Of a stretch of 64,000 bases of DNA, positions 18,473-27,084 are shown one piece after another. The first letter of the stretch is position 1; every line of letters starts with the position of its first letter. The notes below the pieces were generated by a model. The model made no database searches and was not told the origin of the DNA. It was given only the letters and a program-made list of their open reading frames with translations. The translations under genes were made by a program, and so were the position numbers. Source of the DNA: Saccharothrix ecbatanensis (GTDB taxonomy: Bacteria > Actinomycetota > Actinomycetes > Mycobacteriales > Pseudonocardiaceae); assembly GCF_014205015.1 (NCBI RefSeq), contig NZ_JACHMO010000001.1, forward strand, positions 62,001 to 126,000, given 5' to 3'.

Positions 18473-21207
18473 ATGAAGCGCCAGAGGTGGTCGTTGGTGC
18501 CGTTGTCGTCCCAGATGACGATCTGTGCGCCGCGCGTGGCCGAGGCGCCGGATACGCCTAGGACGCGACCGCCGTTGGCGCACTGGATGCGGAAGTAGCC
18601 GTTCGTGCCGTAACGGAGCCGCCAGCGGTGGTCGTTCGTTCCGTTGTCGGCCCACTGGAGCACACGGGAGCCATTGGCGGTCGCGGCGTTCTCCACTCCG
18701 AGGACCTTGCCGCTGTGCGAGTTGCGCAGCTTGAGGTACCCCCCGGTGTCGGGCACGGCGGTCCAGAGGTGGTCGGCGGTGCCGCTGTCGTCCCACTGGA
18801 CGGCCAGGCCACCATCCACAGTGGACATGTCCTGCACGCCGAGCACGAGACCGCTGTTGAGGTTCTGGATGCGCCGGACGCCATTGGGCACGAAGCGCCA
18901 CCGGTTGTCCGCGCTGCCGTTGTCGGGATCCTGCACGGCCTGCGCGCCGGCGGCCGTGGAGCCGTTGAGGATGCCCAGGAGCTTGGCGCTGTTGGCGTTA
19001 CGGATGCGGTGCGTGCCGTCGCCGTTGTCCAGCACGGTCCAGCGGTGGTCAGCGGTGCCGTTGTCGGTCCACTGGAGCACGCGGGCATTGTCGGCGGTCG
19101 ACATGTCCTGCACGCCGAGCACCTTGCCGCTGTTGCCGTTGCGGAACCGCACCGCCGAGCCGTCGACGATCAGCGCCCAGTTGTGGTCCGGCGTGCCGGT
19201 GTCGTTCCACTGAACAGCCGCGCCGCCGTCCGCGGTGGACATGTCCTGCACGCCGAGGACCAGGCCGCTGGAGGCGTTGACCAGCCGGTAACCGGCGGTG
19301 GTCGTGCCGCCTTGACCGGCCGCGCGCCAGTAGACGGTGTAGTTGTGGCCGTGGGCGTCGTAGAACGGTCCGAGGTTCACCCTGGAGCCGTTGGCGACCG
19401 CGGTGAACGCCAGCGCGGTGGTGCTGGTGCGGGTGATCGACGCGGGGTCGAGGGTGGGCAGGGTGTTGAACGCGGTGTTGCCGTAGTTGCCCGACAGCAC
19501 GACCGGGCCGTAGGTGACCGCGGAGACGCCGGGGTCGTCGTTGGCCGCCCGCATGACGACCCGCATGGGCAGGCGGACGGTGACGGTGTCGCCGGGCGCC
19601 CAGTTCCGGGTGAGGGACGCGTAGCTGCCGGGCGTGGTGGTGATGCTCTGCGCGACGCCGTTGACGCTGATCGCCGCGCCCTCGGTCCAGGAAGGGATGC
19701 GGACGCGCATGGTCCACGAACCGGCCGCGTTGCCGGTGACGGTGAGGGCGGTGGTGTCGCTCGCCGGGTAGGTGGTGGTCTGGGTGACCGTGATCCCGCG
19801 TTGCGACCAGTTCAGCACCGACGGCAGGAACAGGTTCACCGTCAGCGTGGCGCCGTTGTGGAAGTAGATCGAGTCCATCAGCTTGGTGTTGGTCTCGATG
19901 CCCGTGCCCTGGCAGCACCAGAACGTGCCGTAGTCGGTGCTGAAGCTGCCGCCGCCGACCACGGGACCGGCCTGGCCGCGGCGTCCACCCGGGTTGAGCG
20001 CGGTGAAGTAGCAGACGTGGCCGTGGGCGGAGGCGGGGTTCTGCTGGCCGATGAGGTGGTTGAGCAACGCCTGCTCGTAGTAGTCGAAGTAGGCGGCGTT
20101 GTCCGGTTGCAGCTGCCACAGCTCGCGGGTCAGCTTGAGCATGTTGTAGGTGTTGCACGCCTCCGCCGTGTCGGGCAGCAGGTACCGGGCGATGGCGCCG
20201 GGCGCGCGGAAGTGCTCGGCCTGGCTGTTGCCGCCGATGGCGTAGGTGTGGGCGGACACGGTGATGTTCCACGCGTTGGTGGCGATGTCGCGGTAACGGG
20301 TGGTGCCGGTGGCCTTGTACTCACGCGCCGCGCCGACCCACTTGGGCACCTGGGTGTTGGCGTGCAGCCCGTCGAGCCGGTCCTGGCCCGCCGCCAACGG
20401 GTCGAAGACGGCGGCGTGGTCGAACCGCTGCGCCACCGTGAGCCACCGCGCGTCGCCGGTCTGCTGGTACAGGTCGGCCAGGACCTCGTTCATGCCGCCG
20501 AACTCGGTGCGCAGCGTGATCTGCATCTGGCTGTACGACAGCCTGGCCGTGCGCCAGTCCACCCAACCCGCGAACCGCAGCAGCACGTCGCGCGCCTGCG
20601 TGTTGCCGATCAGCCGCCACACGTCCAGCAGACCCGCCAGGGTCTTGTGCAGGCAGTAGTACGGCACGCCCTTGCGCGTGCCCTGCTCGACCGTGTTGAA
20701 GTCGGACTCCGGGAACCCGGACAGGTAACCGGCGTTGAACCCGGCCGCGGCGTTGTTCGCCTGGCACTTGGCCAACTCCGCCACCATGTGGTTCGCCTTG
20801 TCACGGCAGACGGTGTCCTCCAGCACCGCCCACGCCTGCGCCCACGCGGTCAGGAAGTGCCCTTGGCTGTGGGTGCGGAACTCGAAGTTCGGCGCTTCCC
20901 ACCCGCCCAGCGCCGCCGCACCGCCGGTGGACAACCGGTGGTTGGCGCGGAAGTTGTAAAGCAGCCGGTTGACGTCCACGAACCGCAGGTAGGTCAGCGT
21001 GCGGTTCTGGTTGTCCAGCCAGCGGCTCGCGGTCAGGCGCACTTGGCCGAGGTCGAACGCGAACGCCGAGACGCCGGTGTCACCGCGCACGGGCGGCACC
21101 ACGGCGGCCAAGGCACTGCCGGCGCCGACAGCGACGGGAAGGGCGGTGGCAACGGCGGTCGCGCCCGCGGCCTGCAACAGAGCACGTCGGCTGAGCGAAG
21201 GGGACAC
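18469..21207 (-). CDS. Tat-exported GH127 beta-L-arabinofuranosidase with two ricin-type lectin domains
   Basis: This enzyme removes beta-L-arabinofuranose, for example from hydroxyproline-rich plant glycoproteins. It has 912 residues. The leader LSRRALLQAAGATAVATAL is a twin-arginine signal. The GH127 domain (about 40-630) has the metal-cysteine centre of the family: Glu and Cys in TAEACNTYNMLKLTREL, and the paired cysteines in FWCCQGTGIETNTKLMDS, one of which is the catalytic nucleophile in HypBA1. Residues about 639-912 carry six lectin repeats (each near NSGKVLGVQDMS), enough for two beta-trefoils. GTG at 21207 is chosen because GGAG lies 7 nt upstream and the Tat motif follows directly. 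Confidence 0.92.
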   Translation of the reverse strand: MSPSLSRRALLQAAGATAVATALPVAVGAGSALAAVVPPVRGDTGVSAFAFDLGQVRLTASRWLDNQNRTLTYLRFVDVNRLLYNFRANHRLSTGGAAALGGWEAPNFEFRTHSQGHFLTAWAQAWAVLEDTVCRDKANHMVAELAKCQANNAAAGFNAGYLSGFPESDFNTVEQGTRKGVPYYCLHKTLAGLLDVWRLIGNTQARDVLLRFAGWVDWRTARLSYSQMQITLRTEFGGMNEVLADLYQQTGDARWLTVAQRFDHAAVFDPLAAGQDRLDGLHANTQVPKWVGAAREYKATGTTRYRDIATNAWNITVSAHTYAIGGNSQAEHFRAPGAIARYLLPDTAEACNTYNMLKLTRELWQLQPDNAAYFDYYEQALLNHLIGQQNPASAHGHVCYFTALNPGGRRGQAGPVVGGGSFSTDYGTFWCCQGTGIETNTKLMDSIYFHNGATLTVNLFLPSVLNWSQRGITVTQTTTYPASDTTALTVTGNAAGSWTMRVRIPSWTEGAAISVNGVAQSITTTPGSYASLTRNWAPGDTVTVRLPMRVVMRAANDDPGVSAVTYGPVVLSGNYGNTAFNTLPTLDPASITRTSTTALAFTAVANGSRVNLGPFYDAHGHNYTVYWRAAGQGGTTTAGYRLVNASSGLVLGVQDMSTADGGAAVQWNDTGTPDHNWALIVDGSAVRFRNGNSGKVLGVQDMSTADNARVLQWTDNGTADHRWTVLDNGDGTHRIRNANSAKLLGILNGSTAAGAQAVQDPDNGSADNRWRFVPNGVRRIQNLNSGLVLGVQDMSTVDGGLAVQWDDSGTADHLWTAVPDTGGYLKLRNSHSGKVLGVENAATANGSRVLQWADNGTNDHRWRLRYGTNGYFRIQCANGGRVLGVSGASATRGAQIVIWDDNGTNDHLWRFI

Positions 21208-21264
21208 GAGAACGCTCCAGGGAGGTGAAGGGAGGAGGAAGGCGTTGGAAGGCGCGCCAAACCG

Positions 21265-21301
21265 CTCCGGGCCGATGAGTTCCTTCTTCATCGGCCCGGA
21301 G
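21265..21301 (-). terminator. Terminator after the GH43-AbfB pair
   Basis: A 14-bp perfect stem (CTCCGGGCCGATGA and complement, 9-nt loop) lies between the end of the GH43 gene at 21357 and the GH127 start, separating the two transcripts. Confidence 0.75.
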
Positions 21302-21356
21302 AGAGGCTGTCGGTACTGCCGGTCGTATCGCCGGACCTGGTTGCCGGGGTGCGGGT

Positions 21357-22808
21357 TCAGCTCGTCAGTCGGAAGGTCGCGTCGGCGCGTTCGGTGGCGT
21401 TGGTGATCGGGTCCAGTCGGAGCTGGTACGCGTAGTGACGGATGTAGCGGTCGGGGAAGTTGTAGGACTGGAACGACGACCACGACGACGAGGCCAGCCC
21501 GGCCACTTGGCGGAAGGTGGAGTCGGCCTTGAACGTCGCGCTGCCGTCATCGGCTGCCAGGACGAAGTCGTAATTGCTGTGCCGCAGGTAGTAGCCGGGG
21601 TAGTTGACCGACTGGAAGGAGACCGTGCCCGAGCCGGCCAGACCGGCGACGACGCGGAACTGGGCGTCCTGGGCGGGGCTGACGTTCGAGTCGATGCGCA
21701 CGTCGTGGTCGGCGTGCCGCACGTAGCGGTCCTGGAAGTTGTAGGACTGGATGCGGTTGAACGGCGCGGTGGTGCCCCACTTGGCCAGCACGCGGCTCTC
21801 CTCGGCCCCGGTGAGGTTGAGGATCGAGCCGTGGCGCTTGCGCGCGACGCCGAGGTTGTAACCCGTGACGGTCTGGAAGTTGCGGGTGCTGCCGAGGTTC
21901 GTCGACGTGATCGGCATGTAGCCGCGGCTGGTGGCGTACTGGTCCAGCCAGAGCGCCCACTCGTTGCGGCCGTTGAACTGCATCCACATCGGACCCTCGA
22001 CGACGTTGCCGCCGCCGGTGCCGTTGGAGATGCCCATGTGCGACAGGTTGCCGATGGTGGTCCACGAGCCCAGGACCGAGTTGCTGCCCTCGATCGTGAT
22101 GTGGCCGTCGGCGGAGGCGCGGTAGAAGCGGTAGCCGCCGACGCTGCCGGGCGACTCGATGATCTGGGTGTCGATGATGCCCTGGCCTGCGCCCCGGTCG
22201 ATGTAGAGGACGGGGGAGGTGAACGAGCGGAAGTCGCGGGTGCGCACGTAGTAGATGCGGTGCTTCTTGACGCCGTTCAGCGTGGCGTTGGTGGCCCAGT
22301 AGACGACGTAGTCGCCGGACGCGGGGTCGTAGATGGCTTCCGGCGCCCAGGCGTCGCCCGCGCCCGAGATGCCCGCGGCCACGTTCAGCAGGCGCGGGGC
22401 GGACCAGTTGACCAGGTCGGTGGACTCCCAGACGACCAGTGACGTGCTGCCGCGGTTGGCGGCGTCGGACCACGACGTGCCGGACGCGATGCGCAGGTCG
22501 GTGGCGATGATCCAGTACCGGTCGCCCGCGGGGGAGCGGAGGAGCGCGGGGTCGCGCACACCTCGCGTTCCCACGGTGGACAGCAGCACGGGCGCGCCGT
22601 TGTTCAGATCGGTCCAACGCAGACCGTCGCGGCTGTGCGCGAGGTAGATCTGCTCGCCGTTCGAGTGCTCGCCGGTGAAGTGCGCCATCAGGTAGCCGGT
22701 GAACGGCTCCAGCGCCTCGGCCCGCCGGTCGGTCGTGACCGACCAGGTTGTGAACAGCAAAGCCACGGCCGCGACCAGCGCGCCCAGCTTCGTCAGTGCT
22801 CGTGACAT
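21357..22808 (-). CDS. Secreted GH43 enzyme with C-terminal AbfB (CBM42) domain
   Basis: A 483-residue arabinose-acting enzyme. Signal peptide about 1-32; GH43 propeller about 35-340 with base Asp in RGVRDPALL, Asp in GIIDTQI and acid Glu in VVEGPMW. An arabinose-binding beta-trefoil (about 350-483) has three copies of the FQSYNFPDRYIRH / ADATFRL pattern typical of AbfB/CBM42, which binds arabinofuranose side chains. ATG at 22808 follows GGGAGA. It lies 16 bp downstream of a second GH43-AbfB gene with the opposite domain order, and the pair is probably one transcript. Confidence 0.9.
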   Translation of the reverse strand: MSRALTKLGALVAAVALLFTTWSVTTDRRAEALEPFTGYLMAHFTGEHSNGEQIYLAHSRDGLRWTDLNNGAPVLLSTVGTRGVRDPALLRSPAGDRYWIIATDLRIASGTSWSDAANRGSTSLVVWESTDLVNWSAPRLLNVAAGISGAGDAWAPEAIYDPASGDYVVYWATNATLNGVKKHRIYYVRTRDFRSFTSPVLYIDRGAGQGIIDTQIIESPGSVGGYRFYRASADGHITIEGSNSVLGSWTTIGNLSHMGISNGTGGGNVVEGPMWMQFNGRNEWALWLDQYATSRGYMPITSTNLGSTRNFQTVTGYNLGVARKRHGSILNLTGAEESRVLAKWGTTAPFNRIQSYNFQDRYVRHADHDVRIDSNVSPAQDAQFRVVAGLAGSGTVSFQSVNYPGYYLRHSNYDFVLAADDGSATFKADSTFRQVAGLASSSWSSFQSYNFPDRYIRHYAYQLRLDPITNATERADATFRLTS

Positions 22809-22824
22809 GGGTGATCTCCCTTGA

Positions 22825-24219
22825 TCACAGGGTGGGGACGATCGGGGCGATCGTGCCGTCGGCGTTGAACGTCATGCGGTCGACGGCGGTCTCGCGGTTG
22901 GTGCCGTTGCCGGCCGGCACGGCGAAGCGGTGGTAGGCGACGTGCCAGGTGTCGCTGGTCGGCGCCTTGACCACGGAGTGGTGGCCGGGGCCCTTGATGC
23001 CCGACTCCAACCGCTTCTGGAGCACGACACCGCGCTTCGTCCACGGGCCGAGCGGTGAGGTGCCGGTGGCGTAGGCGACCTGGTAGTCCTCGTCGCGGGT
23101 GTCGTTCTCCGACCACATGAAGTAGTAGGTGCCGTTGCGCTTGAACACGAACGACGCCTCGCGGTAGCCGGTGGGCGTGATGTTGCGGACCTTGGCCGGG
23201 TCGAAGGAGACCATGTCGGCGTTGAGCGGGACGACGTACGCGGTGCCGTTGCCCCAGTACAGGTACGACTGCCCGTTGTCGTCGGTGAACACCATCGGGT
23301 CGATGGCCTGTCCGGAGTAGGCGCCCGCGCGGATCAACGGCCTGCCGAGGGCGTCGCGGAACGGACCGGTGGGGGAGTCGGACACGGCGACACCGAGGTG
23401 CTTGGCCGTGTCGCCGGAGGCCGCGCCGCCGCTGAAGTACAGGTAGTAGCGGCCGTTCTTGGCGATCACGGCGGGCGCCCAGGCGGAGTTGTCGGCCCAG
23501 GACACGTCCGGTCCGTGGTCGAGGATCACGCCGTGGTCGGTCCAGTTCACCAGGTCGGTGGAGGAGAACGCCTTGTAGTACGGCGACGCCCAGCTCGCGT
23601 AGCCGTCGGTGGTGGGGTAGAGGTAGTAGCGGCCGTTGAAGTTCGTGATGTGCGGGTCGGCGAACAGGCCCGGGATCACCGGCCCCTTGGTGGTCTTCGG
23701 CGTCCACGGCGCGGTGAGGCGGAACGAGCTGTCGGCGCGGAACAGGGCGGTGTCCTGCCGGACGTCGATCCACAGCTCGTTGTTGCGGTGCCTCAACCGC
23801 CGGTCCGGGAAGTTGAACGAGGCCAACGACATCGAACCGGACACCGACCCCGGGACGGCGCAGAACGTGGCATCCGCGCGGAACTGCGCCGTGCCCGTGT
23901 TCGCTTCCAGGTGCACCCGGTAGTCGCGGTGCCGAAGGAAGTGGCCGTTGCGGGCCTGGAACGAGTAGCACGACGGCGAGGCCAGCCCGTTGACGACGGT
24001 GAACGTGGCGTCGGACTTCACCTGGTCGGTGCTGCCGGACGTCACCGGGTCGAGCCGGCCGAGGTAGTCGGCGTGCCGGACGAACCGGCCGGGGAAGTTG
24101 ACCGACTCCAACGACCGCGCGCCGGTCGGCAGCACGTCGGCGGATGCCGTGGGAGGTAAGGCGATCGTCGCGGCGATCAGGGAGAACAGCACCGCGCACG
24201 TGCGTGTTCGATGGCGCAT
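22825..24219 (-). CDS. Secreted GH43 enzyme with N-terminal AbfB (CBM42) domain
   Basis: A 464-residue exported enzyme. After a signal peptide (about 1-27) comes an AbfB trefoil (about 30-165, SVNFPGRFVRHADY, ASFNFPDRRLRHR). The GH43 propeller follows (about 175-460) with base Asp in LFADPHITNF, second Asp in QAIDPMVF and acid Glu in YREASFVF. Likely an arabinofuranosidase or exo-arabinanase; xylosidase activity is not excluded. ATG at 24219 follows GGAG. It is first in the minus-strand pair, with LacI-type palindromes about 335 and 480 bp upstream. Confidence 0.9.
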   Translation of the reverse strand: MRHRTRTCAVLFSLIAATIALPPTASADVLPTGARSLESVNFPGRFVRHADYLGRLDPVTSGSTDQVKSDATFTVVNGLASPSCYSFQARNGHFLRHRDYRVHLEANTGTAQFRADATFCAVPGSVSGSMSLASFNFPDRRLRHRNNELWIDVRQDTALFRADSSFRLTAPWTPKTTKGPVIPGLFADPHITNFNGRYYLYPTTDGYASWASPYYKAFSSTDLVNWTDHGVILDHGPDVSWADNSAWAPAVIAKNGRYYLYFSGGAASGDTAKHLGVAVSDSPTGPFRDALGRPLIRAGAYSGQAIDPMVFTDDNGQSYLYWGNGTAYVVPLNADMVSFDPAKVRNITPTGYREASFVFKRNGTYYFMWSENDTRDEDYQVAYATGTSPLGPWTKRGVVLQKRLESGIKGPGHHSVVKAPTSDTWHVAYHRFAVPAGNGTNRETAVDRMTFNADGTIAPIVPTL

Positions 24220-24553
24220 GGTCAGCTCCAGGAAACGTCGGTACGTGAAGTGGGAAGTGGCGTTCGCGCACGAGAACGTCGCGCCCGCGAAGACCGGCGC
24301 TGTTGCCGTGTGGGGGCGACCGGGTGGAAAAGGCTAATCAACACCTGATGGTCTGCTCGCGCCGATGCGGCGCGTCGGGTTCTGTCGCCTGACGGCTTCC
24401 ACCCGGCCATGAGATGCGCGCACTGCCATGCCTCGCCTCCTTGCGAGCTGGTCCAAGCGTGCTCCAAGGCCCGGCCGGGTTCCGGGTGCGGTGGAGCGGC
24501 GCCCCGACCGTAACCGTGGCCCTCGTAGCGGGCAATACTCCGGCGGTAGGAAA

Positions 24554-24567
24554 TGTTAGCGATAACA
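24554..24567. promoter_or_regulatory. LacI-type operator upstream of the GH43-AbfB pair
   Basis: TGTTAGCGATAACA differs by one base from the palindrome at 4444. It lies in the 506-bp spacer 24220-24725, which holds this site, a hairpin, a second operator-like site and no supported gene. Confidence 0.55.
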
Positions 24568-24619
24568 GGGAGTAGTGACCTGCGGGAGCGGTCGGTGAGT
24601 GCTGCGGCCGGTACTGCGA

Positions 24620-24659
24620 CGGGCGGCTACCCGACCACATCTGGCCTGGTAGCCGCCCG
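24620..24659 (-). terminator. Hairpin after the LacI gene
   Basis: An 11-bp perfect inverted repeat (CGGGCGGCTAC and complement, 18-nt loop) about 70 bp beyond the LacI stop codon; a possible terminator for that gene. Confidence 0.45.
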
Positions 24660-24696
24660 GAGATCGGCAAGGTCGTGCAGGTTGGACGCTACGACC

Positions 24697-24710
24697 TGTT
24701 AGCGCTCACA
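24697..24710. promoter_or_regulatory. LacI-type operator at the 3' end of the regulator gene
   Basis: TGTTAGCGCTCACA is identical to the site upstream of the GH51 gene at 34236. It lies 15 bp after the LacI stop and about 480 bp upstream of the GH43-AbfB start, so it could be a second, distant site for that promoter. Confidence 0.5.
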
Positions 24711-24725
24711 GCTCATGCTCCGGCG

Positions 24726-25802
24726 TTATCGCGGTTGGTGCGCGAGAGCGCTCGGCCGGGCACCCGACCGGGCGGAAGACGGCGGGATCTCTCCCGAACC
24801 GCGGCGCACGAGGGTGGCCGGGACGACGGCGTGCGTCGGTGGGGACTGGTCGCCCCGGATGCGGGCGAAGATGAGTTCCGCGGCCATGCGGCCGAGTGCG
24901 GGGACGTCCTGGCGCAGCACGGTGACAGCGGGTTCGAGCATGTCGGCCAAGGGGAAATCGTCGAAGCCGATCAAGGCGACCCGGTGGTGCAGGTCGCGTT
25001 CGCGCAGGGCCCGCATCGCGCCGACGGTGACGAGGTTCTGGGCGGTGAACAGCGCGGTCGGCGGTTCGTCCAGGTCGAACAGCGCGGCGGTGGCGGTCTG
25101 GGCGGCGTCGGGGCCGTGCAGGTCGGTGCGGACGAGTTCTTCGTGCAGCGTCAGGCCGGTGTGGGCGAGCCCTTCGAGGTAGCCGGTGTAGCGCTCCTGG
25201 CTGGTCCACAGGGTCTGCCGGTCGCCGAGGAAGGCGATGCGCCGGTGACCCAGGCCCGCGAGTTGGACCACGGCTTCCCGTGAGCCGTCACGGTTGGTGG
25301 TCGTGACGCTGTCGGTGCCGCCGAAGGTCGGTGGTCGGTCGACCAGCACCATCGGGGTGCCGCGTTCGCGTTCCTGCTGGAGGGCGTCCTGGTGGCCGCC
25401 GACGGCCATGACGACGATGCCGTCGACCCGGCGGGTGGCCAGGGACGTGAGCAGTTCGCGTTGCAGGTCCGGGTCGTCCTCGTTGCTGCCGGCCAGCACC
25501 AGCACGTCGTCCTGCCGCGCCCGGTCCTCGACCGCGCGCAGGAGGGCGGCGTCGAACGGGTTGGACAGGTCCTCGAAGAGCACGCCGATGGTGGCGCTGC
25601 GCCGGTCGGAGCGGCGCAGGCTGCTGGCGGTCAGGTTGGGCCGGTAGCCGAGGCTGCGCGCGGCGGCGCGGACGCGCTCGACCACCTCGGGACCGGCGCC
25701 GGGCAGGTCGTTGATCACCCGCGACACCGTCTTCGTGCTGACCTTGGCGAGTGCGGCGACGTCCCTCATGGTCGGCTCGCGCCGTGCACCCCGTGGATCC
25801 AT
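24726..25802 (-). CDS. LacI/GalR family transcriptional regulator
   Basis: A 358-residue sugar-responsive repressor. The helix-turn-helix (about residues 12-34, MRDVAALAKVSTKTVSRVIN) and hinge helix (ending LGYRPNLTASSLRR) are canonical. A periplasmic-binding-protein-like effector domain (about 70-340) follows. ATG at 25802 is chosen because a GGGGATC ribosome site precedes it; an ATG at 25817 is also possible. The gene is divergent from an FrcBCA-type transporter, which suggests control of fructose or fructan uptake through the 18-bp palindrome at 26002. It could instead or also bind the TGTTAGCGCT sites, two of which flank its 3' side; sequence alone does not decide. Confidence 0.92.
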   Translation of the reverse strand: MDPRGARREPTMRDVAALAKVSTKTVSRVINDLPGAGPEVVERVRAAARSLGYRPNLTASSLRRSDRRSATIGVLFEDLSNPFDAALLRAVEDRARQDDVLVLAGSNEDDPDLQRELLTSLATRRVDGIVVMAVGGHQDALQQERERGTPMVLVDRPPTFGGTDSVTTTNRDGSREAVVQLAGLGHRRIAFLGDRQTLWTSQERYTGYLEGLAHTGLTLHEELVRTDLHGPDAAQTATAALFDLDEPPTALFTAQNLVTVGAMRALRERDLHHRVALIGFDDFPLADMLEPAVTVLRQDVPALGRMAAELIFARIRGDQSPPTHAVVPATLVRRGSGEIPPSSARSGARPSALAHQPR

Positions 25803-25819
25803 GATCCCCTGCTCCATCC

Positions 25820-25839
25820 TGCGTAACGCTTGCGTAACG
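25820..25839. promoter_or_regulatory. Tandem TGCGTAACG repeats before the LacI gene
   Basis: TGCGTAACG occurs at 25820-25828 and again at 25831-25839, exactly 11 bp (one helical turn) apart, just upstream of the LacI start. Together they also make an imperfect dyad. A possible autoregulatory site. Confidence 0.4.
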
Positions 25840-26001
25840 GCGACTTGTCGTGACCTGCACCACGAAGCTAGCGTCAACGATGACTTAACGAAAGCCCCAC
25901 TTCCTCGAACGGTCCGCACAGGTCCGGAAGTACGGCATTCGCTGCTGTTATTCGCGTGATGGGCAACCCGGGTGGTAATCGCATCGTGCCCGCAGGCCCA
26001 T

Positions 26002-26019
26002 TACGTCAACGTTGACGTA
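26002..26019. promoter_or_regulatory. 18-bp LacI-type operator of the sugar transporter operon
   Basis: TACGTCAACGTTGACGTA is a perfect 18-bp palindrome ending 10 bp before the start codon of the binding-protein gene and just ahead of its GGAGGAG ribosome site. A bound regulator would block elongation or translation initiation. The central AACGTT resembles the palindrome at 4269. Confidence 0.75.
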
Positions 26020-26028
26020 GGAGGAGAC

Positions 26029-27081
26029 ATGACCGGACGGTCGCGTACGGGCGTCAGGCTCACGGCGCTGGTGTCGGCGTCGTTGCTGGCGCTGGTCACC
26101 GGGTGCGGGGACGGCGGCGACACGGCCGGCGGCGGCACGCTGGTCGGGTTGGTCACCAAGACCGACACGAACCCGTTCTTCGTGAAGATGAAGGAGGGCG
26201 CGCAGCAGGCCGCGGGCAACTCCGGCGCGACGGTGCAGTCGTTCGCGGGCAAGCAGGACGGTGACAACCAGTCCCAGGTCGACGCGATCGAGAACCTGAT
26301 CGGCGCGGGCGCGAAGGGCATCCTGATCACGCCGAACGACTCCAAGGCGATCGTGCCGTCGGTGGACAAGGCCCGCCAGGCCGGTCTGCTGGTCATCGCC
26401 CTCGACACCCAGCTGGAACCGGCCGACGCCGCCGACGCGACCTTCGCCACCGACAACTACCAGGCCGGGCTGCTGATCGGGCAGTGGGCCAAGGCGAAGT
26501 TCGAGGCCGAGGGCAAGCAGGCGAAGATCGCGCTGCTGGACCTCAACCCGAACCAGGTGTCCGTCGACGTGCAGCGTGACCAGGGCTTCCTGGAGGGCTT
26601 CGGCGTCGACGTGAAGGACAAGAACCGGATCGGTGACGAGAGCGACCCGCGGATCGTGGGCCACGACGTGACCGACGGCGCGCCCGAGGGCGGCCGGACG
26701 GCGATGGAGAACCTGCTCCAGAAGGACCCCGGCATCAACCTCGTCTACACGATCAACGAGCCGGCCGCGGCGGGCGCGTACGAGGCGTTGAAGGCCGCGG
26801 GCAAGGAGAAGGACGTCGTGATCGTCTCGGTCGACGGCGGCTGCCCCGGCGTGGAGAACGTCAAGTCCGGCATCATCGGCGCGACCTCGCAGCAGTACCC
26901 GCTGAAGATGGCGCAGCTCGGCGTCGAGGCCATCGCGAAGTTCGCCCAGGACGGCACCAAGCCGCAGAACACCGCGGGCAAGGACTTCGTGGACACCGGC
27001 GTCACGCTGATCAGCGACCAGCCCGCGTCCGGGGTGGAGTCGAAGGACTCCGCCTGGGGCCTGCAGAACTGCTGGGGCTGA
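26029..27081 (+). CDS. frcB: Sugar ABC transporter substrate-binding lipoprotein (FrcB-like)
   Basis: A 350-residue extracellular lipoprotein that would deliver a monosaccharide, probably fructose, to the adjacent permease. The lipobox VTGC (about residue 24) ends the signal peptide. A periplasmic-binding type-1 fold follows: [40 protein letters not shown], and the hinge segment with [10 protein letters not shown]. Fructose specificity is inferred from the single-domain ATPase, PfkB kinase and GH32 downstream, the set seen in FrcBCA systems. A strong GGAGGAG precedes ATG 26029. Confidence 0.88.
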   Translation: MTGRSRTGVRLTALVSASLLALVTGCGDGGDTAGGGTLVGLVTKTDTNPFFVKMKEGAQQAAGNSGATVQSFAGKQDGDNQSQVDAIENLIGAGAKGILITPNDSKAIVPSVDKARQAGLLVIALDTQLEPADAADATFATDNYQAGLLIGQWAKAKFEAEGKQAKIALLDLNPNQVSVDVQRDQGFLEGFGVDVKDKNRIGDESDPRIVGHDVTDGAPEGGRTAMENLLQKDPGINLVYTINEPAAAGAYEALKAAGKEKDVVIVSVDGGCPGVENVKSGIIGATSQQYPLKMAQLGVEAIAKFAQDGTKPQNTAGKDFVDTGVTLISDQPASGVESKDSAWGLQNCWG

Positions 27082-27084
27082 GTC

